NCBI GenBank assembly: GCA_010015675.1
Contig: ML977052.1
Location: 60,624-115,672, forward strand
DNA: 55,049 bases
Source: Byssothecium circinans
Lineage: Eukaryota; Ascomycota; Dothideomycetes; Pleosporales; Massarinaceae
Direction of reading: 5' to 3'
Shown: positions 10,771 through 21,120 of the stretch, piece after piece
Layout of the letters: each line of letters starts with the position of its first letter
Position numbering within the stretch: position 1 is the stretch's first letter
Program-made: the position numbers and the translations under genes
Notes under the pieces: generated by a model
Databases searched by the model: none
Told to the model about the DNA's origin: nothing
What the model saw: only the letters and a program-made list of their open reading frames with translations

Positions 10771-12079
10771 GTTACCTTATATAGTCTTCCTCTGTAGTTG
10801 CTGCTCGATCACTCAATCACTTTCTCCCACTCACTTAGAGCCTCATTTCAACATACCCCACATGTGACTCCAACAACGTGAGCAGTATTACTTTACATTC
10901 CCTCACTCCCCCCCCCCCGCCCACCTGCTGTAACAACATCTCCTCTCTTCTTCACGCCAGCCAACAAACCTTCTTCACGATCGCAGTCCTCGATGCAAGA
11001 GCCCCAGACCCATAAGTATAAACATGGTAACCTCGACGCAAAATAATCCATATAAGGTTGAAAAGACAGCACGATCTGAATGAAAGAATATCACTACCCC
11101 AGCTAGAGGAGGAGAACTTATATGACCAACAACCCGACAATCAAATATATATATATATCAACCCCCAACATCCTCCGCTCCGCCCCCCTCCCTCTTCTCA
11201 GCCATTTCCCAGCCACGTACCCCCTTCATTATTCGAATCTTCATCCCAATCTCCATCCCCGTCCTTTGCCTAATCACCCTCCACCACACTGGCCCATAGC
11301 AAAGCAAACCACACTCCTTCCCACCTATCCATCCGCCCACCTACCTCGTCTCGTCTCGTCTGGCCTTACCCCCTAAATCTCCCACCTTATCCCATTAGCT
11401 GCCGCCCGGGAAATCCTACAACCTGGCTACAATTATAGAAAGAAACCCCGCGCACCCAGCGACGCATATACTAAGAAGGTGCCGACACTGATGTCGCGCC
11501 TCGGTATAACTGCTAGGAGCTGTTTTGTTTTGTCATGCAGCGCGCTGTACTATAGGGTAGCTGCGTTGACCAAACCAAGCTAGATACTACACTACACTAC
11601 ACCGCAGTGCAGTGCAGTGGGAGCACAAACGTGCCGTAGCGTACGCTATATATACCATATACGATCGAAACCCCGCTTCTAGGAGCTAGAAAAGAATCGT
11701 TCGGGCACTTTACAATGAATGGGCTGGGGGCACGGCGGGTGGTACTATCATTTATCCATCTATCTGTCTCATCGCGCTGGAGAGAGATATCTATCCATCT
11801 GGCATTGAGCCTGAACTACCCGCAGGCACAGAACACGAAAGACGGAAATGTGAAGTGTAAAGTGTAGGTGAGATTGCATGTACATGTACTGTACTGTACG
11901 TGTAGTTTGGGGGAAAAGCGCAAAGTATGGTACATACACACAACACCTAACTTTATTTCCCAACCCTACCTTCCGCAACGACGCAAAGATGACAACATGC
12001 AAACATATACCTATCCCCAGACATGTTCCTTCCATGTTAAACCGCCGTCGTTCTGTCCTAACGTGGACATTCTCGCCTC

Positions 12080-12102
12080 GTAAAACCAGCCGCTGGTTTT
12101 AC
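12080..12102. repeat. perfect palindrome, copy 3 of the ACCAGC family
   Basis: GTAAAACCAGC, one C, then the exact complement GCTGGTTTTAC. The central base is C here and G in copies 1 and 2. Confidence 0.85.
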
Positions 12103-12125
12103 CTTACCAGCCAGCCTTTCTGAGC

Positions 12126-12144
12126 AAAACCAGCCGCTGGTTTT
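12126..12144. repeat. perfect palindrome, copy 4 of the ACCAGC family
   Basis: AAAACCAGC, one C, then GCTGGTTTT. It lies 24 bases after copy 3, the same paired arrangement as copies 1 and 2. Confidence 0.85.
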
Positions 12145-12655
12145 CCCCCGAACTTTTTCCTTTTCCGCGTTATCCAACCCCAACCAACAACGGCTAGTTC
12201 CTTGTCAACTTTCGCCCTACCCTCACCTCAACTCAATGTATTTATTAACAAACACGCACGCACGCTCATGGCAGGCACATCTATCTCTAAACCCGTAAGC
12301 ATATCAAGCTTCGCATATCACACATCACACATCACACATCACAAGCAAAACAACCCCCCGAAAAACCAAAGAGTGAGAAACAATAACCATAACATCTAAG
12401 CCAACCATCCAAAAAGCGACAAAAAACTTTCCCAACGGGGGTATAATAATGACAGAACAGTAGGTGGGGAGGGGGGTATAAGTTCAAAGCCAGAGGAGAG
12501 GGGGCCCAGAAACGGGGGGCATAACGCGTTATTAAAATAGTTTGTAAAAAGACAAGAACAGGAAGAAGCCCCTTCCAAAAACAACAATTGAAAAAGGGGG
12601 GCGCGATGAAAAGAGAGGGCTCAATGATTATTGACGATGGAGCCTCTCAAAGCGG

Positions 12656-12933
12656 CTAACAAGGGGCGGTGCAGATGCAGTCGTTATTGGATTTGCCGTC
12701 AACGGAAACCCAATCCTCCTCGCTGAATTGCTGAGCTATCTTAGAGCTCTCCGCAATGGCCTCGTCGTTCAGATCAGAGGGCTGGTTGAGTGTGTCCTGC
12801 TGTTGCTGTCGCTGTCGCTGTTGGATTTGTCGTCCACGGCGACCCAATCTTCCTCGCTGAGTCGCTGAGCCGTTCTCGAGCTCTCGGCAATGGCCTCGTT
12901 GTTCAGATCAGAGAGTTGGTTGAGTGTCTCCTG
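12656..12933 (-). repeat. diverged tandem duplication of the coiled-coil gene's last exon
   Basis: Two units start at 12933 and 12799 on the minus strand. Both encode the same peptide pattern (SDLNxEAIAESS, then a SEEDWVxVD motif and KSN). The offset is 134 bp, not a multiple of three, because of a GACAGC/AACAGC microsatellite between them, so the second copy lies in another frame although it is itself open to a TAG at 12656. Confidence 0.75.
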
Positions 12934-15900
12934 CATCGCCGCCAACTGCTAGCGGTAGGTTAGCAAATGTGTCGTCTATCATCTTTAGGGCAACTCACGG
13001 TACCCATCACTTCGCGCGGAGGCAGCGATTGCTGCGATGACTGTGTTCCAGAGGTGGCCTGCTCTTCGTCCTCGTCCTCCTCTGCCAGCGTGTTGATCTC
13101 GCGCTTCTCGCCCATGGTCGCAGCTGCGCGGGCAACTCTATCACCGGCAGCAAGAATGGACTGGAGACGCTCGACCTTGTCTCTGAGCGCTTCATTCTCC
13201 CTTTCGAGGGGCTCGACGCGTGCGAGATGCTTCTTGACTACATCGACTTTCATCTGCTCGATCTGGTCTTCGGCAGCCTTCGTTGCCTCAGCGGCCTGTC
13301 TGTGCTCAGCCTCCAATTTGCGAATCGTTCCCTGGAAACGTTGCACGTCGACGGCATGGGATTCGGCATCTGAAGCTGCTTGAGAAGCAAGGTGATCGTG
13401 TTGTGACTTCAGATCCTGGAGCAGCGCCTCGTGTGCGGTACCACCCAGCTTTGCTGCCTCAAGCTCCGTGGCATGCATAGTCTTGGTATCCTGGAGCTCT
13501 GCGGACAGCGCATCGTACTTCTTCTGCAGCTGTTGAACCGCGTTTGTCTGATTGGCTTCCATGCCTACCATGAGCTCCGTGATCGCATCTTCGTGTGCTC
13601 TCTCGATGGAAGCCTTCTGTTCCAGGAGGTCATTGTGCGTCTTTTGCAAGTCCTCCAAGGCCTTCTGTGTAGTAGCAAGATCGTGTGAGTGTCCGTCCTT
13701 GAGCTCTTCTCTGAGCAGGGCAATGGCATCGCTGTGTTCTTTATCCGTCTCCGCCAATTTCGTTTTGAGGTCTTCACACTGGGCCTGCATCTCAGACGTG
13801 ACCTTCTCCTGCTCTGCTTTCATATCGTCTTTCAAGAGGGCAACAGCGGCTTCGTGCTCTCGATCGAGCGTGGCTTTCTCAGCGAGCAGGCTCTCATACT
13901 TGGCGGTCAAGTCGGCAATGTTTGCGTTGCTCGATTCCTCATTAGCGTTGATATCCTTTTTCAACGCGACAAGCTCTTCAATGGCTGCCTGCTTCTCCTG
14001 TATGGCCGATTTCTTTGCTTGCTCTGCGGATGCTAGCTCGCTCTGCAACGCATCAAGAAGGGTAGAATACTGCTGTTCGACTTCGGCTCGTTGAGACTCC
14101 ATAGCTCTGGCGTGAATCTCCTGGGCAGCCTGGTATTCGGCAACGACTCCACCATGAGTCTTCTCCAACTCTGAGACTTGCGCTGAGAGAGCATCGCGTT
14201 GGCTCTTCAGATTATCCAGCTCGTTCTCGTTGGCCCCTTCGAGGCTCCTCTTCTCATCGAGCAGAACATCGTATTTGATCTGTAGCTCGCCGAGGAGTTG
14301 CTTGGAAATAGCATCGGAATCTTCTTTCAAGGCTTCAATAGCGCGGCTGTGGGCGTCTTCGGCAGTCGTTCTCTCCTCGAGCAAGCTGTCGTGACGAGCT
14401 TGGAGATCAGCGATAAGCTTCTGGGATGTTGTGTGGGCTTCCTCTGCTGCGCTCTTCTCCTCGATGAGAGTATCAAAGCGCGCTTGCAAGTCCACCAGCA
14501 GGTTCTGTGAAATGCCACGAGCTTCTTCGATGGCTGCCTTTTCGTCTTCCAGCTGCTTGTGCTTCGCAAGAGCATCCTTGAGGCTTTGTGATGCATCTCC
14601 AGAGCTTGCCTTTAGCGCTGCCAACTCCTCATTGGCAGCCTGAAGCGCCTCCGATTTCTCGGCCAGAGCCTTCTCATGCCCTTCCAACGCAGCCTTTTTG
14701 TCTGCCACCGATGAATCGTAACTGGCCTGCAGCTCTTCGATGCGCTTCTTCGCATCCCCTTCCAGATCAGCACGAAGTGACTCGATCTCGGCATCGTGAT
14801 CCTGACCCAGGGTGAGCAGGTCTTGACGAGCTCTTTCTTGCGCAGCATCAAGATCGGCCTGTGCCTTTTTCCTCGCCTCTTCCAGCTCCATCTGAAGCGT
14901 AGTAATAAGCGTCGAGTGCTGTTCGCTTTCCCGCCGCGATACTTCTTCCAAGGTCTGAATTGTTTTCCGGAGACCATCGCTCTCCTCTTTCAACCTCTCC
15001 CTTTCTGCCGCGTCACCGGCCAATTGGTCATTGATAGCATCCAATTGTTTCATGAGCTCGTCGACCTCGCTCGTTTTGACTTGAAGAGCATCGGCGTGTG
15101 ATTGCTTCAGTTCTTCCATTTGTGTGTTGAGCTCAGCAGCAATCTGGGCGCTATTGCTTTCTCCTTGCTGGAGCGACTTGATCTGTTCCTGCAACCCATC
15201 GATTGCTTCCAAATGACGGGTAATCTCGGCGTCCTTGCCTTGCGAAGCTTCATCGCTGCTCCTCTGGATCTCGGCAACGTTTTCGCGGATAGCTTCGGCA
15301 TGCGCATTGCGCTCGTTCTCCAAATCTGCAGCGGCCTGGTCCGCGCGCTCCTGAAGCTGCTCGGTGAGCTCTCGCAACTCTTGCGCGGCTTGGACGTGAG
15401 ATTCGATGGCTTCATCCTTGGTACGCAACTCATCCGTATGTTGCTGAAGCAGTGACTTCATCTTCTCTTGCAGTTCCTCGACAACCTTGGAAGATTCAGA
15501 CGATTTCGATTCGAGGGAACGACTGGCTTCCGCTAAAGCATCGGTATGGTTTTGTTCGGCTGTGAGGACCTTTGTCTGCAGGTCTTCGATCGACTGCGAC
15601 AGCTCGCTGATCTTCTCATCGCGAGACGCAAGCTCGTCCGTATGCTTCTGCTCCACCTCGAGTTGTTTAGACTGCAGTGCCTCCAACGAGCCCTGAGTAT
15701 CCTTCAGTTGCTGCGTAACCTCATCAATATCCCGCTTCAGCGTATCTCTCTCCTCGGTCAATGAAGCGACCTGGACGGTGAGGCTTTCGATCTGTGCCTT
15801 TTGTTCGGCGAGTATCTTCTTCTCGGCGTCCCACTCAGCGCTTTGCTTCTCGAGATCTTCGCTAAGCTGGTTAAGCACTTGCTGCAGTTCGGCGGCGTGC

Positions 15901-17592
15901 TTCCTCTCTTCTGCCTCTTTGACCTGCGCGGCCAGCTTTTCTTCCTGCAGCTTCTTGCCCTGGTCTTCCAGCTCCTGGGTACAAAGTCAGCAAAGCTCAT
16001 CCGAAGTGAGGTTCGTGCGCTTTATTTTGATTGAGATGTTCCAAATCTATATCCACGCATCAGTCCACGCACCTTGGTCTCCTTGGAAAACTTCTTCTCC
16101 ATCTCCTCTACTAATGTATCGTGGGCGCCCTGATCAGTGTCGGTAGACTTTGCGGCGGCAGCGATCGCGTCGTCCTTCTCGGAAAGGGTTGCTTCGGTGT
16201 CGGCCAGTTGTTTCTTCAGTTTGGTCCTTTCCGACTGGAGGTTATCCACCTCTCGACTGAGGTCGTCGCACTGTTCTTGGAGTTTCTCGCGTAAATTGGT
16301 CTCTTTAAAGAAGTCTTGCATGACCTGGGCACCTGAAAGTGCGGTGCAGAGTCAGCGAAACTCATTCAAGGGGTTTAATAAACATGGGATTGCATTGCGA
16401 CGAGCAAATTGTCCGAGAGCCCACGTCTATGATGGCAGGTTGTAGGGGTATACGTACTCCGCCTCTTCGTTTCCGAGTCGAATTCATTCGAGCCGGTGGG
16501 AGCAGTGTCGGGCCGCGGAGGCTCCTCTCCAAGACGCGCAAGCGCAGCCTTTACAGGGCCGAGGGCGCTCTTCCCGATCTCGACTTCGGCATCGGATGAG
16601 GCTTTATCTTTGAGTATTGCACTCTTGGGAGGGACATCAATGCTGCTGGTACTGTGTAGGTCAGCTACATGAAACAGTGGAATGTGTTGCCAGGGTGTGA
16701 CACATGTCTTTGTGATGAATTGAAGATGCAAAAATGGAGGCGCTTACTCTTCCTCTGGAACAGGGTCCTTCTTCTCAGGCGCGGGTGGTGCCACAGTTGC
16801 CGAAGGCTTTTTCGCGTGTGAGAGGGGTGTTCTCGATGATGCGCTTGGTGTAGCTCTTGCGGTGGTCGATGGACGCGTAGCGGTTCGCGTTGTGGACGAC
16901 AATGACGCGCGCGGAGTAGCTTTGGCGGTCGAGCTGTCGGCGGCAGGACGTGTAGTCAGGGGACGCTTGGATGCAGCAGAGGTCGTCGTCGTCGGTCGCG
17001 TTGCAGCAGTCTTCCCCGGCGATGGCCTCGGCGCGGCGGTTGTGGTCAATGTCGTCCTACGTGGGGCGGGTCGCTTGTTTTCGTCCCCTGAGGTGACAGA
17101 CGACAAGTCTGGCTCTGCGTCCGAGGCGGCGGATCGCGAAGTCACAGCGGGCTTCCTGCCAACAGTGCCGGGCGGAGGACGTGTAGGAGGCTTGTTCAAG
17201 CTGGTGCCCGCCGCCCCGGAGCGTACTGTCGAGCTGGCGAGCGGTCTCGACGCGGTTGTAGTGGCAGAAGCTCTCGTGGTTGAGCTCGATGCAGCTGGCC
17301 GGCGGGCTGTGGCAGCTGTGCCCGTAGTGGTCGGCCGGCGGGGAGGGACGGTGTCTTTTGCATTGGAGGCCATCTTGCGGCGTGCAGCTGCAGGCGATGC
17401 GGGCGACGACGGCGTGGTCGCGTTCGTGTTCGTGGTAGAGACGCGTGAGGTTTTCTTGGGGGTCAGAGGCGCTTCGGCGGGTGTTGTATCGATAGCCTCT
17501 GGCGCAGGAGCGTCGCCTGCGGACACTGACATTTCGCTTGCGTCGCTTGATTGGGGCGGCGTGCTCGTGCTCATGCTCATGGTCATACTCAT
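12769..17592 (-). CDS. 1483-aa coiled-coil protein, five exons
   Basis: Exons are 17592-16748, 16651-16458, 16332-16073, 15974-12999 and 12945-12769. All four introns (53-125 bp) have good donors (GTAAGC, GTACGT, GTGCGT, GTGAGT), CTGAC or CTAAC branch sites and keep phase. Residues 1-280 are Ser/Thr/Ala/Pro-rich, basic and probably disordered (SRTPLSHAKKPSATV). From about residue 350 to 1400 the protein is almost unbroken heptad coiled coil rich in Glu, Gln, Leu, Lys and Ala, with recurring phrases such as LLEEKATLDREHEAAV. The tail carries the SEEDWVAVDDKSNSD motif. Such proteins are often annotated as M-protein-repeat proteins; the architecture resembles cytoskeletal, spindle-pole or Golgi tethers, but I cannot assign a specific family. 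The start is the first ATG, in MSMTMSMST. Confidence 0.75.
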
Positions 17593-17775
17593 CTGCAGCT
17601 AGGTGGACGACGGCGCCAGCGAGGGGCAGCTACAGCAATCCCAGATGGAGATAATTGCTTGGAGGTGGTTGAACGCTTCTTGAATGAAGTCGCTCAGAGA
17701 GGTGGAGAAGGAGGCAGCGTCTGCTCCTGCTCTTCCCAGCGCCGTCGTGGTCGTGGTTGCTCCATGCGTCAGGCG

Positions 17776-17807
17776 GCCATACAGCCATACAGCCATACAG
17801 CCATACA
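17776..17807. repeat. 8-bp microsatellite GCCATACA x4
   Basis: Four perfect copies in the leader region upstream of the coiled-coil gene. The unit length would shift frame, so it is unlikely to be coding. Confidence 0.9.
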
Positions 17808-18058
17808 TGAGGTCTGAGTCGACAGGGGTACGAGTCGACACATCCACGCCAGCGCATCCCATCTCAAACCCCTCAAGCCTCCGCTTCTCCTTCTCGCCCA
17901 TTGCGCACACATATCTCTATCGTCCATTGGCAAATGCACACGTCAAGCCAACCTGCTTCTGCAGAACAGCCGGCATCGACCTCGCATCACCGTCATCTGT
18001 CGGCCCGTGCCTCGCTCTTCGCCTACTCCCGGCCCTGGAATGCCCCCCATCACAGCCA

Positions 18059-18409
18059 TTATCCCAGGAGGAACCCCAAGTGTCCTACAGCCATGGCAAT
18101 GACGTATGTGATGGACCAAAAACGACGAAGAAGAGCTATGTCGGAAACGGTGGTGACATCGGCGAGGGCGAATTGACGGGAGAGCTTACCCATCCGCTTT
18201 TGCACCCACCCCGAGACCGCACGCTCTTGCTCAGCATCCAGCTCCGATATGTGCTTCATTAAATCGCCTAATCTTCGTAAATCTAGATGGTTGTGACCTT
18301 GGCTGCCATATACGCATGCATGGTCCTGACAAATCTCAACTAGGGACGCTGTTTGATACAGCATCCTCGCGATGGCATCTGTCAGTAAAGGTGGGTCAGG
18401 ATACGCCAT
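18059..18409 (-). CDS. small protein of unknown function, 116 aa unspliced or 98 aa spliced
   Basis: Begins MAYPDPPLLTDAIARMLYQ and contains an acidic/basic helical stretch (LMKHISELDAEQERAVSGW) that looks like real protein. A GTAAGC donor follows KRMG, and an acceptor CGACATAG 54 bases later lets an in-frame intron be removed; both versions keep the same C-terminus, a hydrophobic segment (ITYVIAMAVGHLGFLLG) that may be a membrane anchor. It is divergent from the F-box gene (starts 218 bp apart). The plus-strand frame across it is judged spurious. No family is recognised. Confidence 0.45.
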   Translation of the reverse strand: MAYPDPPLLTDAIARMLYQTASLVEICQDHACVYGSQGHNHLDLRRLGDLMKHISELDAEQERAVSGWVQKRMGKLSRQFALADVTTVSDIALLRRFWSITYVIAMAVGHLGFLLG

Positions 18410-18626
18410 AGTTTCTGACGGGCGCGCTTTTTCCCCACCTGAAGGCCGGGTTACTGTCTAAGTGCCTCTAAGAGTCCTAGCATTCACCTCCACCTTCACC
18501 TTCACTTGCGATGTCCGCCTGCACAACACGTCTTATATATTCCCCGTCTGCGTGGTCCACCTCCATGTCTTCAACACCTTATACCCTCCCTCGTCCCCCT
18601 CGTCGAGGCCGCCAGCAACCTCCACC

Positions 18627-20078
18627 ATGGCTGGTCCTCGCCTAGAAGATCTCTCGCAGGAGATCCTCCTGGAGATCGTCAAGTCCATCCATTCGGCGAA
18701 AGACTGGTACAATCTCTGTCTGGTCAAGCCATTCAGACCAGCGGCTACCGAGCTACTTTATCGAGAAGCTAACTTCTACGACCACAACCCCGCTCTGCTG
18801 TTGAGGACCGTACTTGAGTATCCGAAACTTGCAGTTCTTATTCGCATACTAGACTTCCGAAGCTACGGCGAGTTCGAAAAGCATCCGATTCCTTCCGACA
18901 GTGGCATCTCAGGCTTCACTGCCGCCGTTCGAGCCTTGAACCTGCCTGCTGAGGACGAGGCTCGCTGGATTACACATTTGCAAGAGATATTTTCTGAGGA
19001 ACGTGATCATATGAGGAGATTGAGCCAGTATAGGGACTCGTTCAGCAGGGCTCACTCAGCCACGAGGCAACGAAAGACATCCCTCAAGCGAGACGCCTAT
19101 CTAGACGCCATCCATGGCCTCGTACTTCTTCATACGCCAAATGTCAAACAAATCTGGCTCGACCAATCAGTCACTAGGTCACCCTTCCTTCCAACCAACT
19201 CTAGCCATACATACTCACAGTGGTGGGCAGTCGCCTTCCCCAGTCCGGCATGCTCACTTCCATTCATCAATAGACCATCATATGGCAAACTCAACTCTGT
19301 TAGCATCAGCACCGGCGGTCTACAGCTCAAAGAGCTCGCAAGTCTTTTCAAACTGGAAGCCTTACAAGAGTTAAAAATGTTTGGGCTAAAGGAATCCAAG
19401 GCATCCGAGGACTGGGCCTGGGACGCAAATACTTTCTTTGAGGAGGACATGTCCAACATCAAGTCGCTAACTCTCACCGGCGCCCACATACATCTGGACG
19501 CTTTTAAACTCATCATACGCTGCTGCAAGTCTCTACGTATCTTCTCCTACGGCGACCATGGCTTCTGGGTAAAGGGATTCAATGTCGACTACGCGCATAT
19601 CGCCAATTCGCTTCAAAAGCACAAGGGCAGTCTGCAAGAACTTGAAGTCCGCCTTGTCAAGGCCAGGACGAGTGTGAAAGATATGCTGGTCAAATCCACT
19701 GGTCTTGAGACGCTTTCGCTAGACTTCAAAGGTCTGTATTTGGACCAAGATCGACCGACTATCACCGAGCTGGTCCCACCAAATCTTCAGCTTTTACGCA
19801 TAACCGAAATTCGACGTAAGTCTATGCCCGGCTTGCTTGATCCATCCGGTCCTTTGTCGCCTCTGCTAGATGAGGGAGGTCTACCATACCTGGAAAGTCT
19901 TGAATTTGGCATCAAAAACTTCCACGAAGAAGACCTTCCGGGCTTGGAGAGCACGCAGATCATGAAGGGGCTTCGCAAACGGGATGTAGATGTTCGCTTC
20001 TTTGAACAAGACTACGACCTTGACTACATGGGTTGGTTAAAGGGCATGGATCTAAAGTTGATTCCAACGTTCGAGTGA
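18627..20078 (+). CDS. F-box protein, 483 aa
   Basis: The ATG at 18627 has an excellent context (CCACCATGG) and begins directly before the F-box: LEDLSQEILLEIVKSI, then WYNLCLV and ATELLYRE, residues about 5-50. The remainder has irregular leucine-rich segments (LKSLTLTGAHI, LQELEVRL, LETLSLDF) typical of fungal F-box proteins that use leucine-rich repeats to bind substrate. The frame is open further upstream, but only from non-ATG codons. By family it should be the substrate adaptor of an SCF ubiquitin ligase, binding Skp1 through the F-box; the target is unknown. No introns are needed. Confidence 0.8.
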   Translation: MAGPRLEDLSQEILLEIVKSIHSAKDWYNLCLVKPFRPAATELLYREANFYDHNPALLLRTVLEYPKLAVLIRILDFRSYGEFEKHPIPSDSGISGFTAAVRALNLPAEDEARWITHLQEIFSEERDHMRRLSQYRDSFSRAHSATRQRKTSLKRDAYLDAIHGLVLLHTPNVKQIWLDQSVTRSPFLPTNSSHTYSQWWAVAFPSPACSLPFINRPSYGKLNSVSISTGGLQLKELASLFKLEALQELKMFGLKESKASEDWAWDANTFFEEDMSNIKSLTLTGAHIHLDAFKLIIRCCKSLRIFSYGDHGFWVKGFNVDYAHIANSLQKHKGSLQELEVRLVKARTSVKDMLVKSTGLETLSLDFKGLYLDQDRPTITELVPPNLQLLRITEIRRKSMPGLLDPSGPLSPLLDEGGLPYLESLEFGIKNFHEEDLPGLESTQIMKGLRKRDVDVRFFEQDYDLDYMGWLKGMDLKLIPTFE

Positions 20079-20430
20079 GAAATCGGTGCAAAGGTTGGTC
20101 GAAAGCATAAATTCCTCATCCTGCTCGGAGAAGGCGGAAGAATACGGAAAGGTTCAAATGGCACCAAGGCGTGCTTCTTACGGCGAGGGGGAAAAAGTTA
20201 TTTCATTTCAATTCTACTCATCCATGATTAGGTCTCTGTAACAACCAATGATTTCATTTCAACCCATCCCTCTGCATCAGTCCAGTCTCCTCAAGTGCTA
20301 GTCTCCCAGTTTCTTTATATCTCCAATCGAAGCCTCAACAATCTCACAATCATACACCTACAATAATCCCAATCCCCGCCCCCTCCACCCCCCCATCTCC
20401 CCTTCCTAATACTTCACCTGCCATTTATCA
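20079..20430. other. intergenic, 3' flank of the F-box gene
   Basis: Pyrimidine-rich sequence with no recognisable feature. Confidence 0.5.
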
Positions 20431-20677
20431 TCGCGATGCGCATACACAGCCAAAGCCTGGAGACGCGGAGGGTGAGTTAAAAGCGTTCCGACGAGGGCGT
20501 CGCAGCGCTCGTCGATTGGGGCGCATTGTTGACGGCGGCGTGCAGAAGAGTCGCAAGACAGCCTAGATAAGAGAGCGTGTACTCACCTGAATTGTTATTG
20601 TTTGCCCCAAATCCGTCAAACTTGGACTAGTTGTTGTTCGAGCCGAAGCCCCCAAAACTGTCTGACCCAAACGACAT
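20431..20677 (-). pseudogene. nucleoporin-like N-terminal fragment with premature TAG
   Basis: From the ATG at 20677 the frame reads MSFGSDSFGGFGSNNN, then TAG (20629-20627), then SKFDGFGANNNNS and a GTGAGT donor at 20586. FG- and N-rich starts of this kind are found in Nup98/Nup100-type nucleoporins. The TAG is one C-to-T change from CAG, in the CpA context preferred by RIP. Downstream is a short frame ending HPPRLQALAVYAHRDDKW, which cannot be joined to the first in phase with a normal intron. Either it is a broken partial copy or the exons are wrongly paired; it sits about 270 bases from the tRNA at the edge of the repeat block. Confidence 0.35.
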
Positions 20678-20949
20678 GATGGGCGTGAGGATGTAGAGAT
20701 GGCGGCACGCAAAGGGCGTCTATTTATTGCCCCACTAGCGCGCCAAACGTTGCCGTATAGCCATAGCGATGACAAAACATGACGCCTATTGGCGAATGGG
20801 GGCATGCTGAACCACGCGCTAAACCAGATGTGTGCGACGCGGGGTACCTGCTGCTGCCTGGCGGCTGAAGTCTGAGCCACAAGAGGGCTTTTTCTTTTTA
20901 CAGCGTATATTAGACTTCAACCCCACAAAACAGCCCATCAAAAAACTAA

Positions 20950-21103
20950 GTCTCGTTGGTGTAGTTGGGTATGTCCATCTTATTCCTCACTCTATATTAT
21001 AACAAGCTAATCCTTATTAAGTTATCACGTGGGTCTCATAGATTCTATGACTGCTCTCAGAGTAGATATCCCAAGGTCGCCAGTTCGAATCTGGCACGGG
21101 ACA
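20950..21103 (+). tRNA. tRNA-like gene, CAT anticodon, with a D-loop insertion and an anticodon-loop intron
   Basis: The acceptor arms GTCTCGT and ACGGGAC pair over seven positions (one G-T). An A-box (TGGTGTAGTTGG), a T-arm GCCAG-TTCGAAT-CTGGC with B-box, a five-base variable loop and an immediate poly-T terminator are present. The D-loop is interrupted at 20969-21021; without those 53 bases it reads GTAGTTGGTTATCAC, a standard D-arm. The anticodon loop reads CTCATA, then about 27 bases (GATTCTATG...), then ATCCCA; CATAG can pair with CTATG inside the intron, as expected for a pre-tRNA. Anticodon CAT would make it tRNA-Met, but the body is not the initiator type. A T-T mismatch at the base of the anticodon stem is a defect. 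Whether it is functional depends on removal of the D-loop insertion. Confidence 0.6.
20969..21021 (+). other. 53-bp GTATGT...AAG insertion in the tRNA D-loop
   Basis: The insert starts GTATGT, contains GCTAATC about 13 bases before its end, and ends AAG. This is the layout of a fungal spliceosomal intron, in a Pol III gene where such introns are not expected. Its removal restores a canonical D-arm exactly. Confidence 0.55.
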
Positions 21104-21104
21104 A

Positions 21105-21114
21105 ATTTTTTTTT
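21105..21114 (+). terminator. Pol III poly-T terminator
   Basis: A run of nine or more T follows the tRNA discriminator base within a few nucleotides, as required for RNA polymerase III release. Confidence 0.7.
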
Positions 21115-21120
21115 CTAGGA

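Larger units (their letters stand above)
10400..12768. other. 2.4-kb intergenic region with palindromes and simple repeats
   Basis: Pyrimidine-rich, with many low-complexity chance frames and no recognisable gene. It holds a 10-bp-arm palindrome at 10746-10770, a TATA-like TTATATAG at 10777-10784 (+), a C run near 10908-10918, ACTAC and GCAGT tandem stretches near 11585-11620, two copies of the ACCAGC palindrome and a 7-bp ATCACAC array at about 12317-12344. The TATA, CT-rich leader and short AUG frame near 10993 could belong to an unrecognised non-coding or tiny transcript. Confidence 0.5.

Noticed and set aside
11058..11376. Plus-strand proline/serine-rich frames
   Set aside because: Produced by C- and CT-rich low-complexity DNA; frames overlap and carry no domain.
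12967..16146. Many long plus-strand frames across the coiled-coil gene
   Set aside because: They are antisense shadows of a Glu/Lys/Ala-rich coding exon, giving Ser/Cys/Leu-rich nonsense proteins without domains.
16862..17602. 246-codon plus-strand frame
   Set aside because: Antisense of the Ser/Thr/Ala/Pro-rich first exon of the coiled-coil gene; Val/Ala/Gly/Arg composition is the expected mirror image.
17684..18262. 192-codon plus-strand frame
   Set aside because: Spans the 8-bp microsatellite and the opposite-strand small gene; proline/serine-rich with no domain or convincing start.
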